Shown here: positions 10,488 through 22,380 of the stretch, in pieces
Numbering within the stretch: the stretch's first letter is position 1
How the letters are laid out: every line of letters starts with the position of its first letter
Origin: Aporrectodea caliginosa
Lineage: Eukaryota; Annelida; Clitellata; Crassiclitellata; Lumbricidae
DNA length: 64,000 nucleotides
Reading direction: 5' to 3'
NCBI GenBank assembly: GCA_020284085.1
Contig: JACEVL010001161.1
Span: forward strand, 5,739,930 to 5,803,929
Notes under the pieces: generated by a model
The model's database searches: none
Told to the model about the DNA's origin: nothing
What the model saw: only the letters and a program-made list of their open reading frames with translations
Program-made: the position numbers and the translations under genes

Positions 10488-11150
10488 ACTCCGCCACTGT
10501 TTGTACTCTGGCAGTGCCAGTCCCAAGCCTGGATAAAGGAGGAGGACGACGCTGATGGTCTTTTTTATCACACAGTAGTCGTTAAACAGTAAACAAGCAA
10601 GCAAGTCCTGTATTATGTTGGAATTGCGACGAATGTGGCTGAAAGGGTCGTTTACATCTGCTGTATACTTAAGATTCACGAAAAGACACCACTTGGAGAT
10701 TAGGTAATTAGTTTATGTTAAACGAAACTGTTTCGCGCGATGCTGATTAGCGTCACCCTCCCCTCTCATCCAGGCTCTTATTTTTATTTACTTCTGAAAG
10801 TCTTAATTTCACTTCTTATTCTATTCTCGTTCTGAAAATAATTTTGTTTTACTTTTACTTCTGCTGAACGAAAATGAAATAATTATTATTCTTATTCTAC
10901 TTCATATTCACGAAAATATCACTGCCCATCATGCGGGAGAGGCATACATCGTGCGAGATATGATAGTAGCTCTTGTGATTGTTTGAAGATTAGCGTAGTC
11001 GTCCTCTCTCGCCCAGACTCTAGATTGGAACCAGTGCACCACCCGTATGTGACAGTGGCAACTAACCAAGTCATTAATCGGTAAGTTTCATTTGTTTGGA
11101 TATGGCTTCCTTGACCGTTGACGTCAGCAAAATAGCCTTATTAAACGTTA
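10488..11150. repeat. Family E copies in both orientations and family G pieces
   Basis: A minus-oriented E module at 10488-10600 (CTCCGCCACTG ... CAAGCCTGGATAAAGGAGG) is followed by plus-oriented copies at 10725-10790 and 10990-11060, with family G sequence around them. Between them a TTCTTATT-type AT-rich run occupies 10790-10920. Confidence 0.6.
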
Positions 11151-11212
11151 ATAAACGAAAATACAATACAATTAGGCAGTTTCAAATTATCTCCGCATTT
11201 TTATTATTTCAC

Positions 11213-11360
11213 CACAGTTTAACGTCGTCTTATGACATCAAAGGCCGTTGACGACAATACAGAAAATATGCAATACAATCAGAACAAGAAACTTATAGCA
11301 TCCGAACAACACCATTAAAGGTGTCGAAACAGAGCTTTACAATTTCACTAATATTTAATA
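11213..11360 (+). repeat. Family F dispersed repeat
   Basis: AACGTCGTCTTATGACATC, AAAGGCCGTTGACGACAAT and a distal GGTGTCGAAACAGAGCTTTA recur in the same order at 38165-38340 and, inverted, at 39430-39590 and 42450-42580. Confidence 0.7.
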
Positions 11361-12030
11361 TTTTTCCAACATAAAGTTTTAATCTCATACTGTCTGTGAT
11401 CATTATGTCCTGACAAATTTCATTAACTAACAAAGCATACATGTATTATAACTGATTAAGGTATTCCTTTAAACTGTTCATGTACGTTAACCAATCCATA
11501 CCATTATGCAATATTGAAGAACTAAAGTTGAATGATAGTAATATTGTAATATGAATATTCATTAACCAATAAGTAATGTTTATAATTTTCCAACATCGGG
11601 TTCTTATTATTATGACAAAACATATTTTAAACAAAAATCAACAGTCGAAAAGAAGTCGTCCATGGATATTTCGGCAAACAGCATTGTAACACAGTATTGC
11701 AATATTATGCAACACAGCAGGCACTCCGATACAGCAACCAAACCAAACCATTTGTAATATATAATACTGTAAAACCAAAGTTGAATAATAGTAACCAGCG
11801 TTGCAACCAACATTGCACAATAGTAATATGGCAATATAGATATTCATTAACCAATAATTAATATTAATAATTTTTCAACATCAGAATTTTATTATAAATG
11901 TTATATGACATAACATATTTAAAAATTAACAATTGAAAGATGTTATCTATGAGTGTTTCAGTAACCAAAATGTACACATACAACCTAAATTAAAGTATAA
12001 TATTCCAGTTACAACTCCGCATTGAAAGCA
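11361..12030. other. AT-rich interval with an internal 0.3-kb direct duplication
   Basis: 11500-11655 and 11795-11945 share TATTCATTAACCAATAA, TTTTCAACATC and CATATTTA in order, so this is a diverged tandem duplication with a period near 300 bp. No coding sequence. Confidence 0.5.
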
Positions 12031-12195
12031 ATTTTATGTATATATAGCGTCGGCTGAAATCGTTTTAAAGGTGTCTTAGTAGAATGACATTATGCCACTG
12101 TTTTTATTCTAACAGTGCCAGTCCCAAGCCCCAAGCCTCGATGAACGAGGAGGTCGACGGTAATAGTCTTTGTTATCACGCAGCGTCGTTAAACT
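12030..12195 (-). repeat. 12-mer/TATA module and E module
   Basis: On the minus strand: GACACCTTTAAA, 17 nt, TATATATA (12035-12085). A minus-oriented family E copy with a duplicated CCCAAGC is at 12100-12195. Confidence 0.6.
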
Positions 12196-12253
12196 GAAAT
12201 TACTACTACTATTGTTAATCTGAGAAGTCTTTATCCCTACACTGAGTTATTAA

Positions 12254-13232
12254 CCTTCAGGCTACCGAGGCTTTTTGCGACACGGACTACCAAGGGGGTG
12301 GTTACCACCCCTGGATTTCGCGTTTGGTTTCACATATCATATCTTGTAATACAGCAATGGATACAGCATTTATTTCTGAACAGAATGGTATATTTAGTGG
12401 TACATTATGTGAATGCACCTCGAAATTACATAATTTTTAACAACGGAACCCATTAATTAGCAATATTTTATATTATTGCGTACATCTTTTACTTTTTGGA
12501 TTAACAAATATAAGATTATGTGTGTTTTGAAACTGATCTATGTATCCAGGAACATTTTAAACATAATGATGCTTCATTTGTAACAATACCCTATAAACTA
12601 GTCCATAGTTGTAGCGAAATCTAAAGGCATGCAGCTATATCAACATGAAACAAGACTGCGTTATTGTTCACGGCAGTCAAATATGTCAGTGGTCCTTGCA
12701 GTTATTGCAAGTTACTCCCGTTGTTTTGTGCGAATGCCTCCTATAAACTGGCTTCTCATTTCATCTTTAGTGTCTGTTTGAGCTAATATAAGTTCTAAAT
12801 CTGTAGCTGTTGACAAACGTTTACGCAGAAATATCGGTTTACGTTGTGATGCTGCATTCAGCCATTTTCAGACAGATATCGCGTATTATTATTTATTTTT
12901 AACACTTCCAGTGTTCAAAAGACAAATAAGTAAGCAAGCAAATGTAGCCCTGCATTCCCTCTACAGAATGGTATATTTGTTTCTCTTCCAGGAAGAAAAA
13001 TGAATACGCTATAGTCGACAAACTAAGGGGTGGTATCCACCCCCCCTGGTACCTCGGGTACATCGGGTATAACTTTTGAATGGCGTGAGATACCACCATG
13101 ATGTTTACCTCAAAATGTGGGCAAATGAATCTGCTACAGCTACCTAAAATGTAAAAATTATATTCCATATGAAAAAAAATTGATGCATAAAACGTAGGGT
13201 GGGGGGTGACCACCCCCTTGGTAGCTCGAGGG
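12254..13232. mobile_element. piggyBac-type non-autonomous element
   Basis: TTAA at 12250-12253 and 13233-13236 bounds inverted ends CCTTCAGGCTACC (left) and CCCTCGAGCTACC (right, minus strand). Each end carries the palindromic block GGGGGTGG(T)NACCACCCC next to CTACCAAGG. Partial relatives of the right end lie at 21030-21160 and of the left end at 22555-22668. No transposase fragment is visible inside, so it was presumably mobilised in trans. Confidence 0.75.
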
Positions 13233-13289
13233 TTAAAATGCATTTTTGGGGGGTGACTCCACCCGTGGTCGGATTTGGTGGGATTTTGT

Positions 13290-13650
13290 ACATGTATATG
13301 TTGTTCAGCAATGGAAACTGCATTAATTAATTTACGAGGGGAACTGCTAATTCTATCAAACGAAATGCATAGGCATCTACTATTATCATCACCATTAATT
13401 ACATGAATAAACTTGGAAAGGCATTTACGCCAAAGGAAACCAACACCTCCAAAAGGACGCCCGCTGTTGATGCCAGATTCTAATTTTTTACTCATAGCAG
13501 AAATACGAAAACCAGCAAATTCAGGGTGTACCGTGTTTAGTAGGTGTAGGTTATTGGGTGTCAACCAGTGTTCTTGAACTGCTATGATAGAAATTCCTGG
13601 GTCGTTACAGAGAGTGGAGAGTAGTCCTCGACCACAGTTCAGTCCGGGTT
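13290..13650 (-). pseudogene. LINE apurinic-type endonuclease fragment
   Basis: The minus strand reads IISIIAVQEHWLTPNN-like sequence (I-x-I-I-A-V-Q-E-H-W-L), then SGRPFGGVGFLWRK and a later R-C-L-C-I-S-F. The Q-E-x-W-L motif contains the catalytic Glu of LINE-encoded APE endonucleases, and G-R-P-x-G-G-x-x-x-L-W is the conserved segment after it. The fragment covers about the first 100 residues of the domain; the rest and the reverse transcriptase are missing. It abuts the right end of the 12254-13232 element. It is a relic; the LINE clade cannot be told from this portion. Confidence 0.75.
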
Positions 13651-13904
13651 CAAATGATCAGTTAGTTGATATACCTGTATGAAAAAATCAGATCAGTATC
13701 TCATTGATATTGACCTAATTACGGCTACAATCGCAATTACAGTTACAATTACAATGGCAATATTGTTATATCGTTCTAGCATATTTTGTTCGATCTAACG
13801 GTTGCGACTTCGAGGTTTCTGAACTATCTCCGTGTTAAGGACATTTTTCTCTATCAACAAGCAAATCCCCAATTCAAACGTTTCACTACCGTAATTTGGT
13901 TACA

Positions 13905-14400
13905 GTGCTCGTTACGGTGATGGTTATGGTGGTGGTGATTATGGTAGTAGTGGTGCTGGTGGTGATGTTGGTGGCGGTGATTGTGACGGTGGTTATGATG
14001 GTGGCGATGGTGGTGATGGTAGTGGTTTTAGTGATGATAGTGTTTGAGTTGGCAGTGTCGTCTTAGCAGCATTGTAGACCATGGGCACACGGAGGTCAGG
14101 CACGCAATATCTTTTCTGGTCTTTTTATTTGGGGCTCCTCGCGACTATCCAGTGTTCCCATGCATTTCCGTGCCTTCAGACGACACTTGGAGTTGGCGAT
14201 GATGACGACCAAGACGATGTTGATGCAATTGGTGATGACGATGATAATGATGATAGCAGCAACGTGACAACGCCGACGATCATTTCAGTTCTCTCACCGT
14301 TTTCGTTTCAGGGCAATACTTAACCAGTGAGATGCGGTTGAGTCGATGGTATCGTGTTCTCTTTGAATATATTTAAAACGAGCTTAGTTGACATTATAAG
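13905..14400 (+). repeat. Family B dispersed repeat
   Basis: GGT/GAT-rich start, then AGGCACGCAATATC-type sequence, GGCGATGATGACGACC, CGTTTTCGTTTCAGGGCA and a terminal TTAAAACGAG...ATTATAAGCGAG. The same order occurs at 36330-36690, 40880-41215 and 47390-48115, and inverted at 24630-24945. An 80-codon frame with a signal-peptide-like start and Asp-rich tail (14081-14323) is produced by this repeat and is not conserved in the other copies. Confidence 0.7.
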
Positions 14401-14654
14401 CGAGTAATAGCAGTTAATAAATACATTTAAAAATAATATAATATACATTCATACTACATAGTTTTCAGTTTTATAGCTTTGATAAATCTACTCCGATGTG
14501 TGGATGGGGTTTACTAGTCTAAGAACATCGAACGAAAGCTATAAATACATCGCATTTGCTACCTATGCTGTTATAATAGGTTCCAATGTTTAGCGATACA
14601 TTATGACGTCATTCACCTCGACCTTTATAGTTTGCAAACTTTAACCAAACAATC

Positions 14655-14895
14655 ATACAAGCAATTAGCGATCGAGCGCAATTTTTGAAAATATGTCTTC
14701 GGCTAAAAGGGATTTAGGGGTGTCTTAAATGAGTATTATTGTCACGGTGAAACGACAGTTTGTGGCTACTAAAGTTGTTGATGTCTATCTTACACTTCAA
14801 TGAATTCGAACAGGTTAACGACGTCTTTTGGCAAAAAGGCCGTTTGCGGTTACATAAATTATCTCCAATAGGTCTCACCGTTCGTATGTGATAAT
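14655..14895 (-). repeat. Family A dispersed repeat, full-length-looking copy
   Basis: On the minus strand the order is GAACGGTGAGACC, GGCCTTTTTGCC, GACGTCGTTAACC, then GACACCCCTAAA, 17 nt, CATATTTT and AATTGCGCTCGATCG. Other copies: 29990-30215, 32820-33060, 33540-33780, 37160-37400, 38870-39110, and 43680-43829 (split by piggyBac). Confidence 0.75.
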
Positions 14896-15146
14896 ATTGC
14901 TTCTTCTTTCAAGCTTTTTATCTACTCTTTTTAGATTCCAGGCGAAGTGACGAGTAGAGCCATTGATTCTTATCCCTCTGACTTTCAATACGCTCTCGCA
15001 ATACGTATCATGTTTCCCTACCTCATTTATGATAGAGGTCGCTGGACTGCTAAATTCAATCCACGTCGCTCAGGTCAAAGGAGGATTTACAAGCTGGAAG
15101 ACGCCTCGCTCAGTGCTCCAACGTATCATATGTATACACTGTATGT

Positions 15147-15348
<202 letters not shown>

Positions 15349-15774
15349 TTTTTCTCTTATGTAATACCCCAAAAAAACAATTAAACATGCATGTAATCTA
15401 TATGCAATGCACAGTACATTCAGTGCTTAGATGAAACGCATAAAAACAAAATCTACCTTCAATATTACTGTTGATTGTAATGACTACATTTTTATTTACT
15501 ATTTGCAGAATATTTCCATCTCTCATTTTCATAATGAATTATTGTATGCCTCCATGATAATTATAATTATTATACTTCTGGTAGATAGATTATGTAGATA
15601 GACAACATACACAAACGTCTTCTGCTTTTACTTATTGGTCAAGTAACATCCTATAAGGAGGTGTGTAATTATTTTGAACAGTTCTCTGTTCGTACTGCGT
15701 AATACAGACTATTTGATTGAAAATCGTTTAGTTAAATTATTATTATTATTCATTTTTAAACATTGCACATAGAG

Positions 15775-15965
15775 ACCTCCTACGTCTTGTTTAATAATAC
15801 TTTCTCACGCATCTGTTGCTCAATCTAAATCAAAATTAAAGATCGATCTCTTCACATTGCACTATGACTAGGAATGTAGCGAAACGCGCTCTAGTGTAAG
15901 ACCTGTCCTGCTAAAGCGCGATATAAATTTTCATTTGTATTGTTGTATTGTATTTGTGTTCTAAA
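15775..15965 (+). repeat. LINE 3' end (CR1-like)
   Basis: Ends with GTAGCGAAACGCGCTCTAG, AAAGCGCGATATAAATTTTC and a (TTGTA)n-like tail, matching the last 150 bases of the LINE at 47645-48035. Confidence 0.75.
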
Positions 15966-16007
15966 ATTGGTTCTGAATTCCTAGTGTTGTTGTGTTGTGT
16001 TGTGTAG

Positions 16008-16125
16008 ATGTGGGAGATAGACAGATTGAGGTCGTTGGACTGGTAAATTCCATCCACGTCGCTCAGGTCAAAGGAGGAATACAAGCTGGAAGACGCCTCG
16101 CACAGTGCTCCAACGTCGTCATCAG
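16008..16125 (+). other. Possible exon, unrecognised
   Basis: A 118-nt open segment is bounded by a T/G-rich tract ending TGTGTAG and by a donor CAG|GTATAT. It would encode VGDRQIEVVGLVNSIHVAQV followed by KGGIQAGRRLAQCSNVVI, with start phase 1 and end phase 2. The tandem copy at 15030-15125 carries changes that break this frame, so only this copy could be functional. I do not recognise the peptide. It could be an exon of a gene not otherwise visible, or chance. Confidence 0.3.
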
Positions 16126-16699
16126 GTATATAAACAATAGTTATATATAATATATATATTATATATACATGTATATATATATAATTTTCTCTTATGTAAT
16201 AAAAAAAACCGATTTAACATGCATGTAATCTATAATGCATTCAGTGCTTAGATTAAACGCACAAAACAAATTATTGAGACCCTCTGTCGATTGCAATGAT
16301 ACGATTTTATTTACTATTTGCAGAATATTTCCATCTCTCATTTTCATAATGAAATTGCTTGCCTCCATGACATTTATAATTATAGGCCTACTTCTGTTAG
16401 ATAGATTATGTGGATAGGAAACATACACAAACGTCTTCTGCTTTTACTTATTGGTCAAATAACATCGTATAAGGAGGTGTGTAATTATTTTGAACAGTTC
16501 TCACTGTTCGTTCGGTATAACTACTGTGATTGCAAATCATTTAGTTAAATTCTGAATCCCTTCCCATTACGAAATTTCCTACCATAACTTGGATAAATGC
16601 GTATGATCAATGTCAGTAACTCTGTCGCAGGTCCATGAAAATGATAATCCACTACAACACCTACAAAGCGCCTTTAGCCGACGCTACTTATTCAATATA

Positions 16700-16935
16700 T
16701 GTATTAACTCCGCTCTCGCACTTTGGGAGTGCCAGTCCCAAGCCTGGTTAAAAAAGGAGGGCGACGTTAATGATCTTTGCTATCACACAGTGTCGTTAAA
16801 CAGAAGCTACTACTAACCGTGTTTTATGGCTACCAGGACCACCGCTCCTTATAATCTGGCAGTGTCAGTCCCAAGCCCGGATTTAAGAGGAGGGCGACGT
16901 TTATGATCTCTGTTATCACAAGGTGTACTTAATCT
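16700..16935 (-). repeat. Two family E copies in tandem
   Basis: Minus-oriented E modules at 16705-16815 and 16850-16935, each with GTGCCAGTCCCAAGC or a close variant, GGAGGGCGACG and TATCACA...GTGT. Confidence 0.7.
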
Positions 16936-17478
16936 GAAACTAGGCCTTCTACTAGAACCGTTGACGTCATCCCTCCTTTTCATCCATTACACTATTAGCA
17001 CTGATGTCAATTGAGTAATAGACCAAACCAATAAGCTACGCTCTGTCCATGTAGCGCTGTTACTTTAAATGTCCACGTTGGATATTCGAATGCAACAATC
17101 GATAACTTTTTCCTAAATGGATGTTAACGGTCCGAGAAGGTGTCGCTAGACCGCGGATAAATCCAGACGTCTTAGACACCTTTTAAACGTTCACCTTTCG
17201 CTATATATAAAATCGGTTAACGTTAGGGTGGCCAAATCGACCGATTTGCGTTATTTTGTCAATGGCCCTGATTGTCATAAGTTTTATTAAACAAAGTAAA
17301 CTAAAGTATTTCATTTACTTCAAGAAGTAAAAGTAACTGATTCAGTGTCTAACTCCGCCACTTTCTTATACTCTGGTAATTCCAGTCTGAAGTCGGGATA
17401 AACGACAGATTGTGGTTTCAGAAATTGCTGATGTCTACCGTCTACCGATAATAAGGCCTATTTATTTTTGGTAAATAA
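16936..17478. other. Intergenic stretch with a 12-mer/TATA module
   Basis: GACACCTTTTAA, 17 nt, TATATAAA lies at 17169-17208. A partial E module is at 17350-17400. No gene. Confidence 0.5.
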
Positions 17479-17606
<128 letters not shown>

Positions 17607-17607
17607 T

Positions 17608-19344
17608 AGATACGTATATGACAACTATGCCTACGCCCCCCAACTACAAACCAGACAGCATACAATTCTTTCCGAGGAAGGCACCCAGCAAGGCGACCCT
17701 TTAGGACCACTGGAGTTTTGTCTGGCAATACATCCGCTTCTAGAGAGTTTGACATCTCCATTCACTATAGGCTATATGGACGATCTTACTCTTGCTGGAC
17801 CGATCGATCAAGTTGAACATGACATCCGCTTGATAGAGAAAGAGGCGCCCATGTACGGTCTAAAGCTGAATCGAACAAAATGCGAAACATCTGCTAGAAG
17901 CTACGACGAAGCTAAGAATATTCAGACCTTCGCCGAGTTTGAAAATATCGCCGTTGAAGATTTGTCATTGTTGGGAGCACCGCTGCTGCCAGGCAAGGCT
18001 GTCGATAAAACCATCCAGAAAAGATAAAAGATTTGGAGAAAGTCGTAACAAGGCTTGAGATGCTACACCCACACGACTCATTCACCCTGCTGAGGAGCAG
18101 CTTAAGCATTCCTAAGCTGCTGTACACATTAAGAACTTCAGCCTGCTTCTTAAACGAAGAACTGCTATGTGGTTTCGACGAAGTCTTGAGAACAGGCCTG
18201 TGTAGCCTTCTCAATATATTAACATGAGCGACGATCAATGGATCCAGGCATCTCTACCTGTTAGAAACGGTGGTCTGGGGATTCGTAGTGCCGTTATGCT
18301 GGCAACTTCCGCCTTTTTGGCATCAGCCGCTGGCACGCGAAACCTTCAAGACCGACTGCTACACGCTGTTCCTCTAACAATCACAGACCCGTTGGTAGAG
18401 GAGGCCTTAAGTTCTTGGTCATCGAAATCGAACGCACCTCCTCCCATCGAGCAGAAGGTTCATATACAAAGAGAATGGGACAGCAAACTCATCTCAAATG
18501 CACTTCAAGGCCTATCGGAAAGAGCAAATGATTCTGCTGCTAAAGCCAGATTGTTAGCCATTCAATCACCACACTCCGGAGACTGGCTCCATGCACTTCC
18601 AATTACAACAGCAGGATTACGGATGTCAGGAGAGGTCTTAAGAATAGCATCAGGCATCCGGCTGGGCACTGCACTGTGTGAAAAACACACTTGCAAATGT
18701 GGTGTCATAGTGGATTCCAACGGCCATCATGGATTCTCCTGCGTCAAAGGAGCAGGAAGACAACATCGACATGGCATGCTCAATGACGTTATTTGGCGGG
18801 CTTTCACCAGAGCCAAAATCCCTGCTATCAAAGAGCCCAATGGCCTCTCCAGATCTGACGGCAAAAGGCCTGACGGAGTCACCATCATACCTTGGCATAG
18901 TGGTCGTTGCATGGCGTGGGATGTGACGGTACCAGACACTTTCGCTGCATCCTACGAACATCTAACATCGCAAATCGCAGGTGCGGCAGCGGAAAAGGCA
19001 GCTCGCAACAAGGAAACCAAGTATGCTGCTATCACACAATCACATCATTTCGTTCCTGTAGCAGTCGAAACTGCAGGAAGCTGGCACACAGAATCACTGC
19101 AGTTTGTTCGAGAACTTGGAGGCAAGATCTCAGCAGCGACAGGCGACCAGCGTGAAACCAGTCATCTACTACAACGCCTATCAGTGGCCCTACAAATTGG
19201 AAACTCTCTGTCTGTTTTAGGCACCACAGATTGCAACAACACTGTAGCCAAGGAGAATGACAGCTTATAACAATATTGAAAACAGTTACTTTTAATCAGT
19301 CTGTACATAAGTTTGTGTTGGCTTTATGAAGAAATAAATTTGGC

Positions 19345-19345
<1 letters not shown>
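17608..19345 (+). pseudogene. R4/Dong-like LINE, 5'-truncated copy 1 (RT core, zinc knuckle, restriction-like endonuclease)
   Basis: The first frame (to 18027) reads GTQQGDPLGP and YMDDLTLAG, the Q-G-D-P-L and catalytic Y-x-D-D motifs of reverse transcriptases; the upstream fingers are missing. A frameshift near 18025 and another near 18220 lead to the last frame, 18224-19270. That frame has a G-G-L-G-I-R-S thumb motif (residues 16-22), a C-x-C-x9-H-x3-C knuckle (C157, C159, H169, C173), and a restriction-like endonuclease with R-P-D (215-217) and W-D-V-T (D233). This order defines LINEs with a C-terminal restriction-like nuclease (R2, R4/Dong, NeSL, Hero). The 3' UTR is about 75 bp and runs into (AAT)n. 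R4/Dong is preferred because Bombyx Dong is known to insert into TAA repeats. Confidence 0.8.
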
Positions 19346-19390
<45 letters not shown>

Positions 19391-19442
19391 CAATAACAAT
19401 AACAATAACAACAATAACAATAACAATAACAATAACAATAAC

Positions 19443-19498
<56 letters not shown>

Positions 19499-19523
19499 TA
19501 ATAATAATAATAATAATAATAAT
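19346..19523. repeat. (AAT)n with internal (AAC)n
   Basis: Pure AAT runs flank an AAC-rich centre (about 19386-19445). It is both the 3' boundary of LINE copy 1 and the 5' boundary of copy 2. Confidence 0.97.
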
Positions 19524-20534
19524 AGGGCACTACCCGCCTTCTTGGCTTCAGCCGCGGTCACCCTCCCCACCCAGTCCCTCATCTTGGGAGCCACACCGGT
19601 TGGCTCGGACACAGCTTTGGACTCGAAGCGGACTACCTGGCTTCAGATCGCTGGTGTACCGGAGCCGATGGTCGCCCCAGGTCACAGTCACACTGGGATA
19701 GATCGCTGTTGAACGCCGTTTTTTCGGCTGTTAACGATAATCTACAGGACTCCTACGACCAAGCGAGACTAAGAGCCTCACAGTCACCGCACGCATCGGA
19801 TTTCTTACATGCTCTCCCGCTTGTTGCACACGGCCTCAGACTGGAAGACGAGACCGTAAGGGTGGCGGTTTGCCTGAGATTGGGTGTGGCCATATGCGAG
19901 CCGCACGTATGCGCATGCGGTACTTCCGTTTCGTCTAGAGGTACGCATGGGTTGTCGTGTTCACTGGGATTCGGCCGACAAGCGAGGCACAGCAATATCA
20001 ATGACCTCATCCATCGTAGCCTCAACAGAGCTGGCATCCCGGCAGTCAAAGAGCCGTCCGGCCTGACCAGATCGGATGGCAAAAGACCGGACGGGCAGAC
20101 CTTGATACCGTGGAGTGGTGGACGGACCTGACTATGGGATGCGACGGTGGTGGACACGGTGGCCGCCTAATACATTGCGGAGACAGCGGCCGCGGCTGGT
20201 GGGGCGGCAGAGATGGCCGCCGCAAGGAAGCACGTCAGGTACTCGGAGCTGGAAAGGAGATACACGTTCGTACCTGTCGCCATAGAAACCTTCGGTCCCT
20301 TCAACAGAGAGGGCCTCGACTTCTTATCGGAGACCGGAAGCCGACTGTCGAAGACTACCGGTGACACTCGGGAAACAAGCTTCCTCTTCCAAGGCCTATC
20401 GGTCATTATCCAACGCTTCAACGCGGTGGCTTTCCAGGGCACCATGTCAAGGCTGCCGGGAGCCGACGAGCGGCGAACTCTGGACAGATCCAACAGAGGA
20501 TATCGATAATAGAGCTACTTTTAGCCAACACTCC

Positions 20535-20535
<1 letters not shown>
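19524..20535 (+). pseudogene. R4/Dong-like LINE, 5'-truncated copy 2 (different subfamily)
   Basis: Starts within the thumb (LPAFLASAAVTLPTQS) and breaks at a stop near 19710. An open frame at 19709-20131 contains the knuckle C-A-C-x9-H-G-L-S-C and the nuclease motif SDGKRPDGQTLIPW. After a frameshift the frame continues at about 20213-20509 with FVPVAIETFGPFNREGLDFL and the C-terminal T-G-D-T-R-E-T-S. Corresponding parts of copy 1 are clearly homologous but only roughly half identical by eye, and this copy is more GC-rich, so two subfamilies are present. The 3' UTR is about 25 bp before (AAT)n. Confidence 0.8.

Positions 20536-20629
<94 letters not shown>
20536..20629. repeat. (AAT)n tract
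   Basis: About 94 bases of pure AAT joining the 3' end of LINE copy 2 to the 3' end of a SINE that points the other way. Confidence 0.97.
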
Positions 20630-20838
20630 CTTTCTTTATTAAGCGCCTGACAAACGCACTGCGCTGTACATATACATGTTATGCAATTTAAATCTTAACT
20701 ACTAACAGAACAGACAGCCTGCAATACAACGGCGCTAATAGCAGCCTACAAAGCATATCCGCCCTACGGAACTCGAACTCTAACTCGGTACCTATCGCTC
20801 TCCATGCCAGCGTGTTATCCAATGCGCTATCGGGCCCC
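20630..20838 (-). mobile_element. tRNA-derived SINE, type 3
   Basis: On the minus strand the head has TAGCGCATTGGATAAC (A-box region) and GAGTTCGAGTTCC (B-box region). The body includes GCTGCTATTAGCGCC and the tail CAGGCGCTTAATAAAGAAAG, then (ATT)n. Copies: 30818-31035 (plus) and 31550-31770 (minus, with a diverged head). Confidence 0.75.
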
Positions 20839-20859
20839 CAAATGACAAATTGAACACAG

Positions 20860-22205
20860 TGTCAGAACTAAGATGATTAGCGTCACCCTCCTCCTTAATC
20901 CAGTCTTTGGAGTGGCACTAACACAGACCAAGGCAGATTCAAGAATAGACACCTCTCGCTCTCTACGCCAGATGTTATCCAATGCGATATCGGGCACCCA
21001 GATGTTATCCAATGCGCTATGGGCCCCCCTAAATGTGCGCAAATGAATCTGCTACAGCTACCTAAATTGTAAAAATTATATTCTATATGAAAAAGATTTT
21101 ATACATAAAAACGTAGGTGTGGAGGTGGTAACCACCCCCCTTGGTAGCCCGAGGGTTATTATTGACGAGAATAAGGAGACAATTCGTAGTTTTCACCATT
21201 ATTATGAGAGCAACACTGATATTTTTTGACGAGGCAGCAAATACTCTCAATGGCTGTACGTTTATATTGCTTTGAGTGAAAGCGTTTTAAAGGTGATTAA
21301 ACGGTTACTCGCATTATTCAATGTCTAGCGATACCTTGCTGCTGCCAAGACCGTTTACGCTGATCCAAACATTCATTTAATGATTTAACAACCACCAAAT
21401 ACAGGCGTTGTTTGTTGTGTAGTTCATCAACCAAAGGCCAAGACGAAGAAGGTTAGCATCCCCTCCTCCTTTAAAGCGGCTTAGGACTGGCGCTATAGGA
21501 CGACTGGCGGCGGCATAAGTAAGTGAGGATCCTTTATTGTTACCAACTGGTGACCCCACTCTGATGTATTAATCACTATTATAGCTGAGGCACAGTTGGC
21601 GGAGTTATTTATGTTTTTTTACTTATTTTCAGTCGAAATGATTGATTAAGATAAGTTTATTGACGTTTTATGGCATCACAGGCCACTGACGACAATGTAG
21701 CACAGCAGTCAAATATATAACTGAAATATCATCCAATCGACGACAACGGACTTTGGTGCCAGACTGTTCGAATCTATCCATTGAATCGTCGCTGCCTTGT
21801 TCTACCCTTCGTCCAAAGCCTGTACAGGGGCGACGCTAATCATTTCAGTTCTGACTCCGCGCTATTCAAATTGTAATTTATTGAAAATATATTTTTATCA
21901 TTAGGTACATTTCGGACAGATTTATTATTTTTCCGTCAAATTATAACGGCTTATGCTCTACTTGATCAGGTATCCAGACAACTTCGACTGATCTCACAGA
22001 CACGGAGACAGACAGACGGACAATCCCGACCGATAGGCTATATAGACATTGAAACTTACACCACAAGAACTCAGTCCAAGCATAGCGAGAGTTACATGGA
22101 TGGCCTAATGAAAGCGATTAGTTTTAACTGAGATGGGTTTAAGTATTTTGACACCTTTTAATTAACGATTATTGATGCCATATATAACGCATTTCTGCCT
22201 AGCTT
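20860..22205. other. Repeat background with E, F and piggyBac-end fragments
   Basis: E modules at 20870-20935 and 21435-21500. A fragment at 21030-21160 matches 13115-13236 (right end of the piggyBac-type element, ending TAGCCCGAGGGTTA). A minus 12-mer module is at 21252-21300, an F-like piece at 21655-21700 and a plus 12-mer at 22160-22200. No gene. Confidence 0.55.
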
Positions 22206-22207
22206 GA

Positions 22208-22320
22208 GTTGTGAACTCCACCACAGTGCCAGTCCCAAGCCTGGATAAAGGAGGAGGGCGACGCTGATGGTCTTTGTTATTACACAGTGGTCGTTGAACA
22301 GTAAACAAGCAAGCAAGCTG
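22208..22320 (-). repeat. Family E copy
   Basis: One of the best-preserved copies: CTCCACCACAGTGCCAGTCC, AAGCCTGGATAAAGGAGGAG, GGCGACGCTGATGG, then the ACAGTAAACAAGCAAGCAAG end that also occurs at 10590. Confidence 0.75.
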
Positions 22321-22380
22321 AGTTGTGTTGATTCTTTTCTATAATTTACGTCTAGTGTCTGAGGTCAACCGCTGTATCTG

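Noticed and set aside
12899..13564. 221-codon minus-strand frame as a single gene
   Set aside because: Only the upstream part (13290-13564) is LINE endonuclease. The rest is read-through into the right end of the piggyBac-type element.
14081..14323. 80-codon frame with signal-peptide-like start and Asp-rich tail
   Set aside because: It is generated by the family B repeat. The other B copies do not keep the frame, and similar Asp-rich frames arise from the GAT-rich interior.
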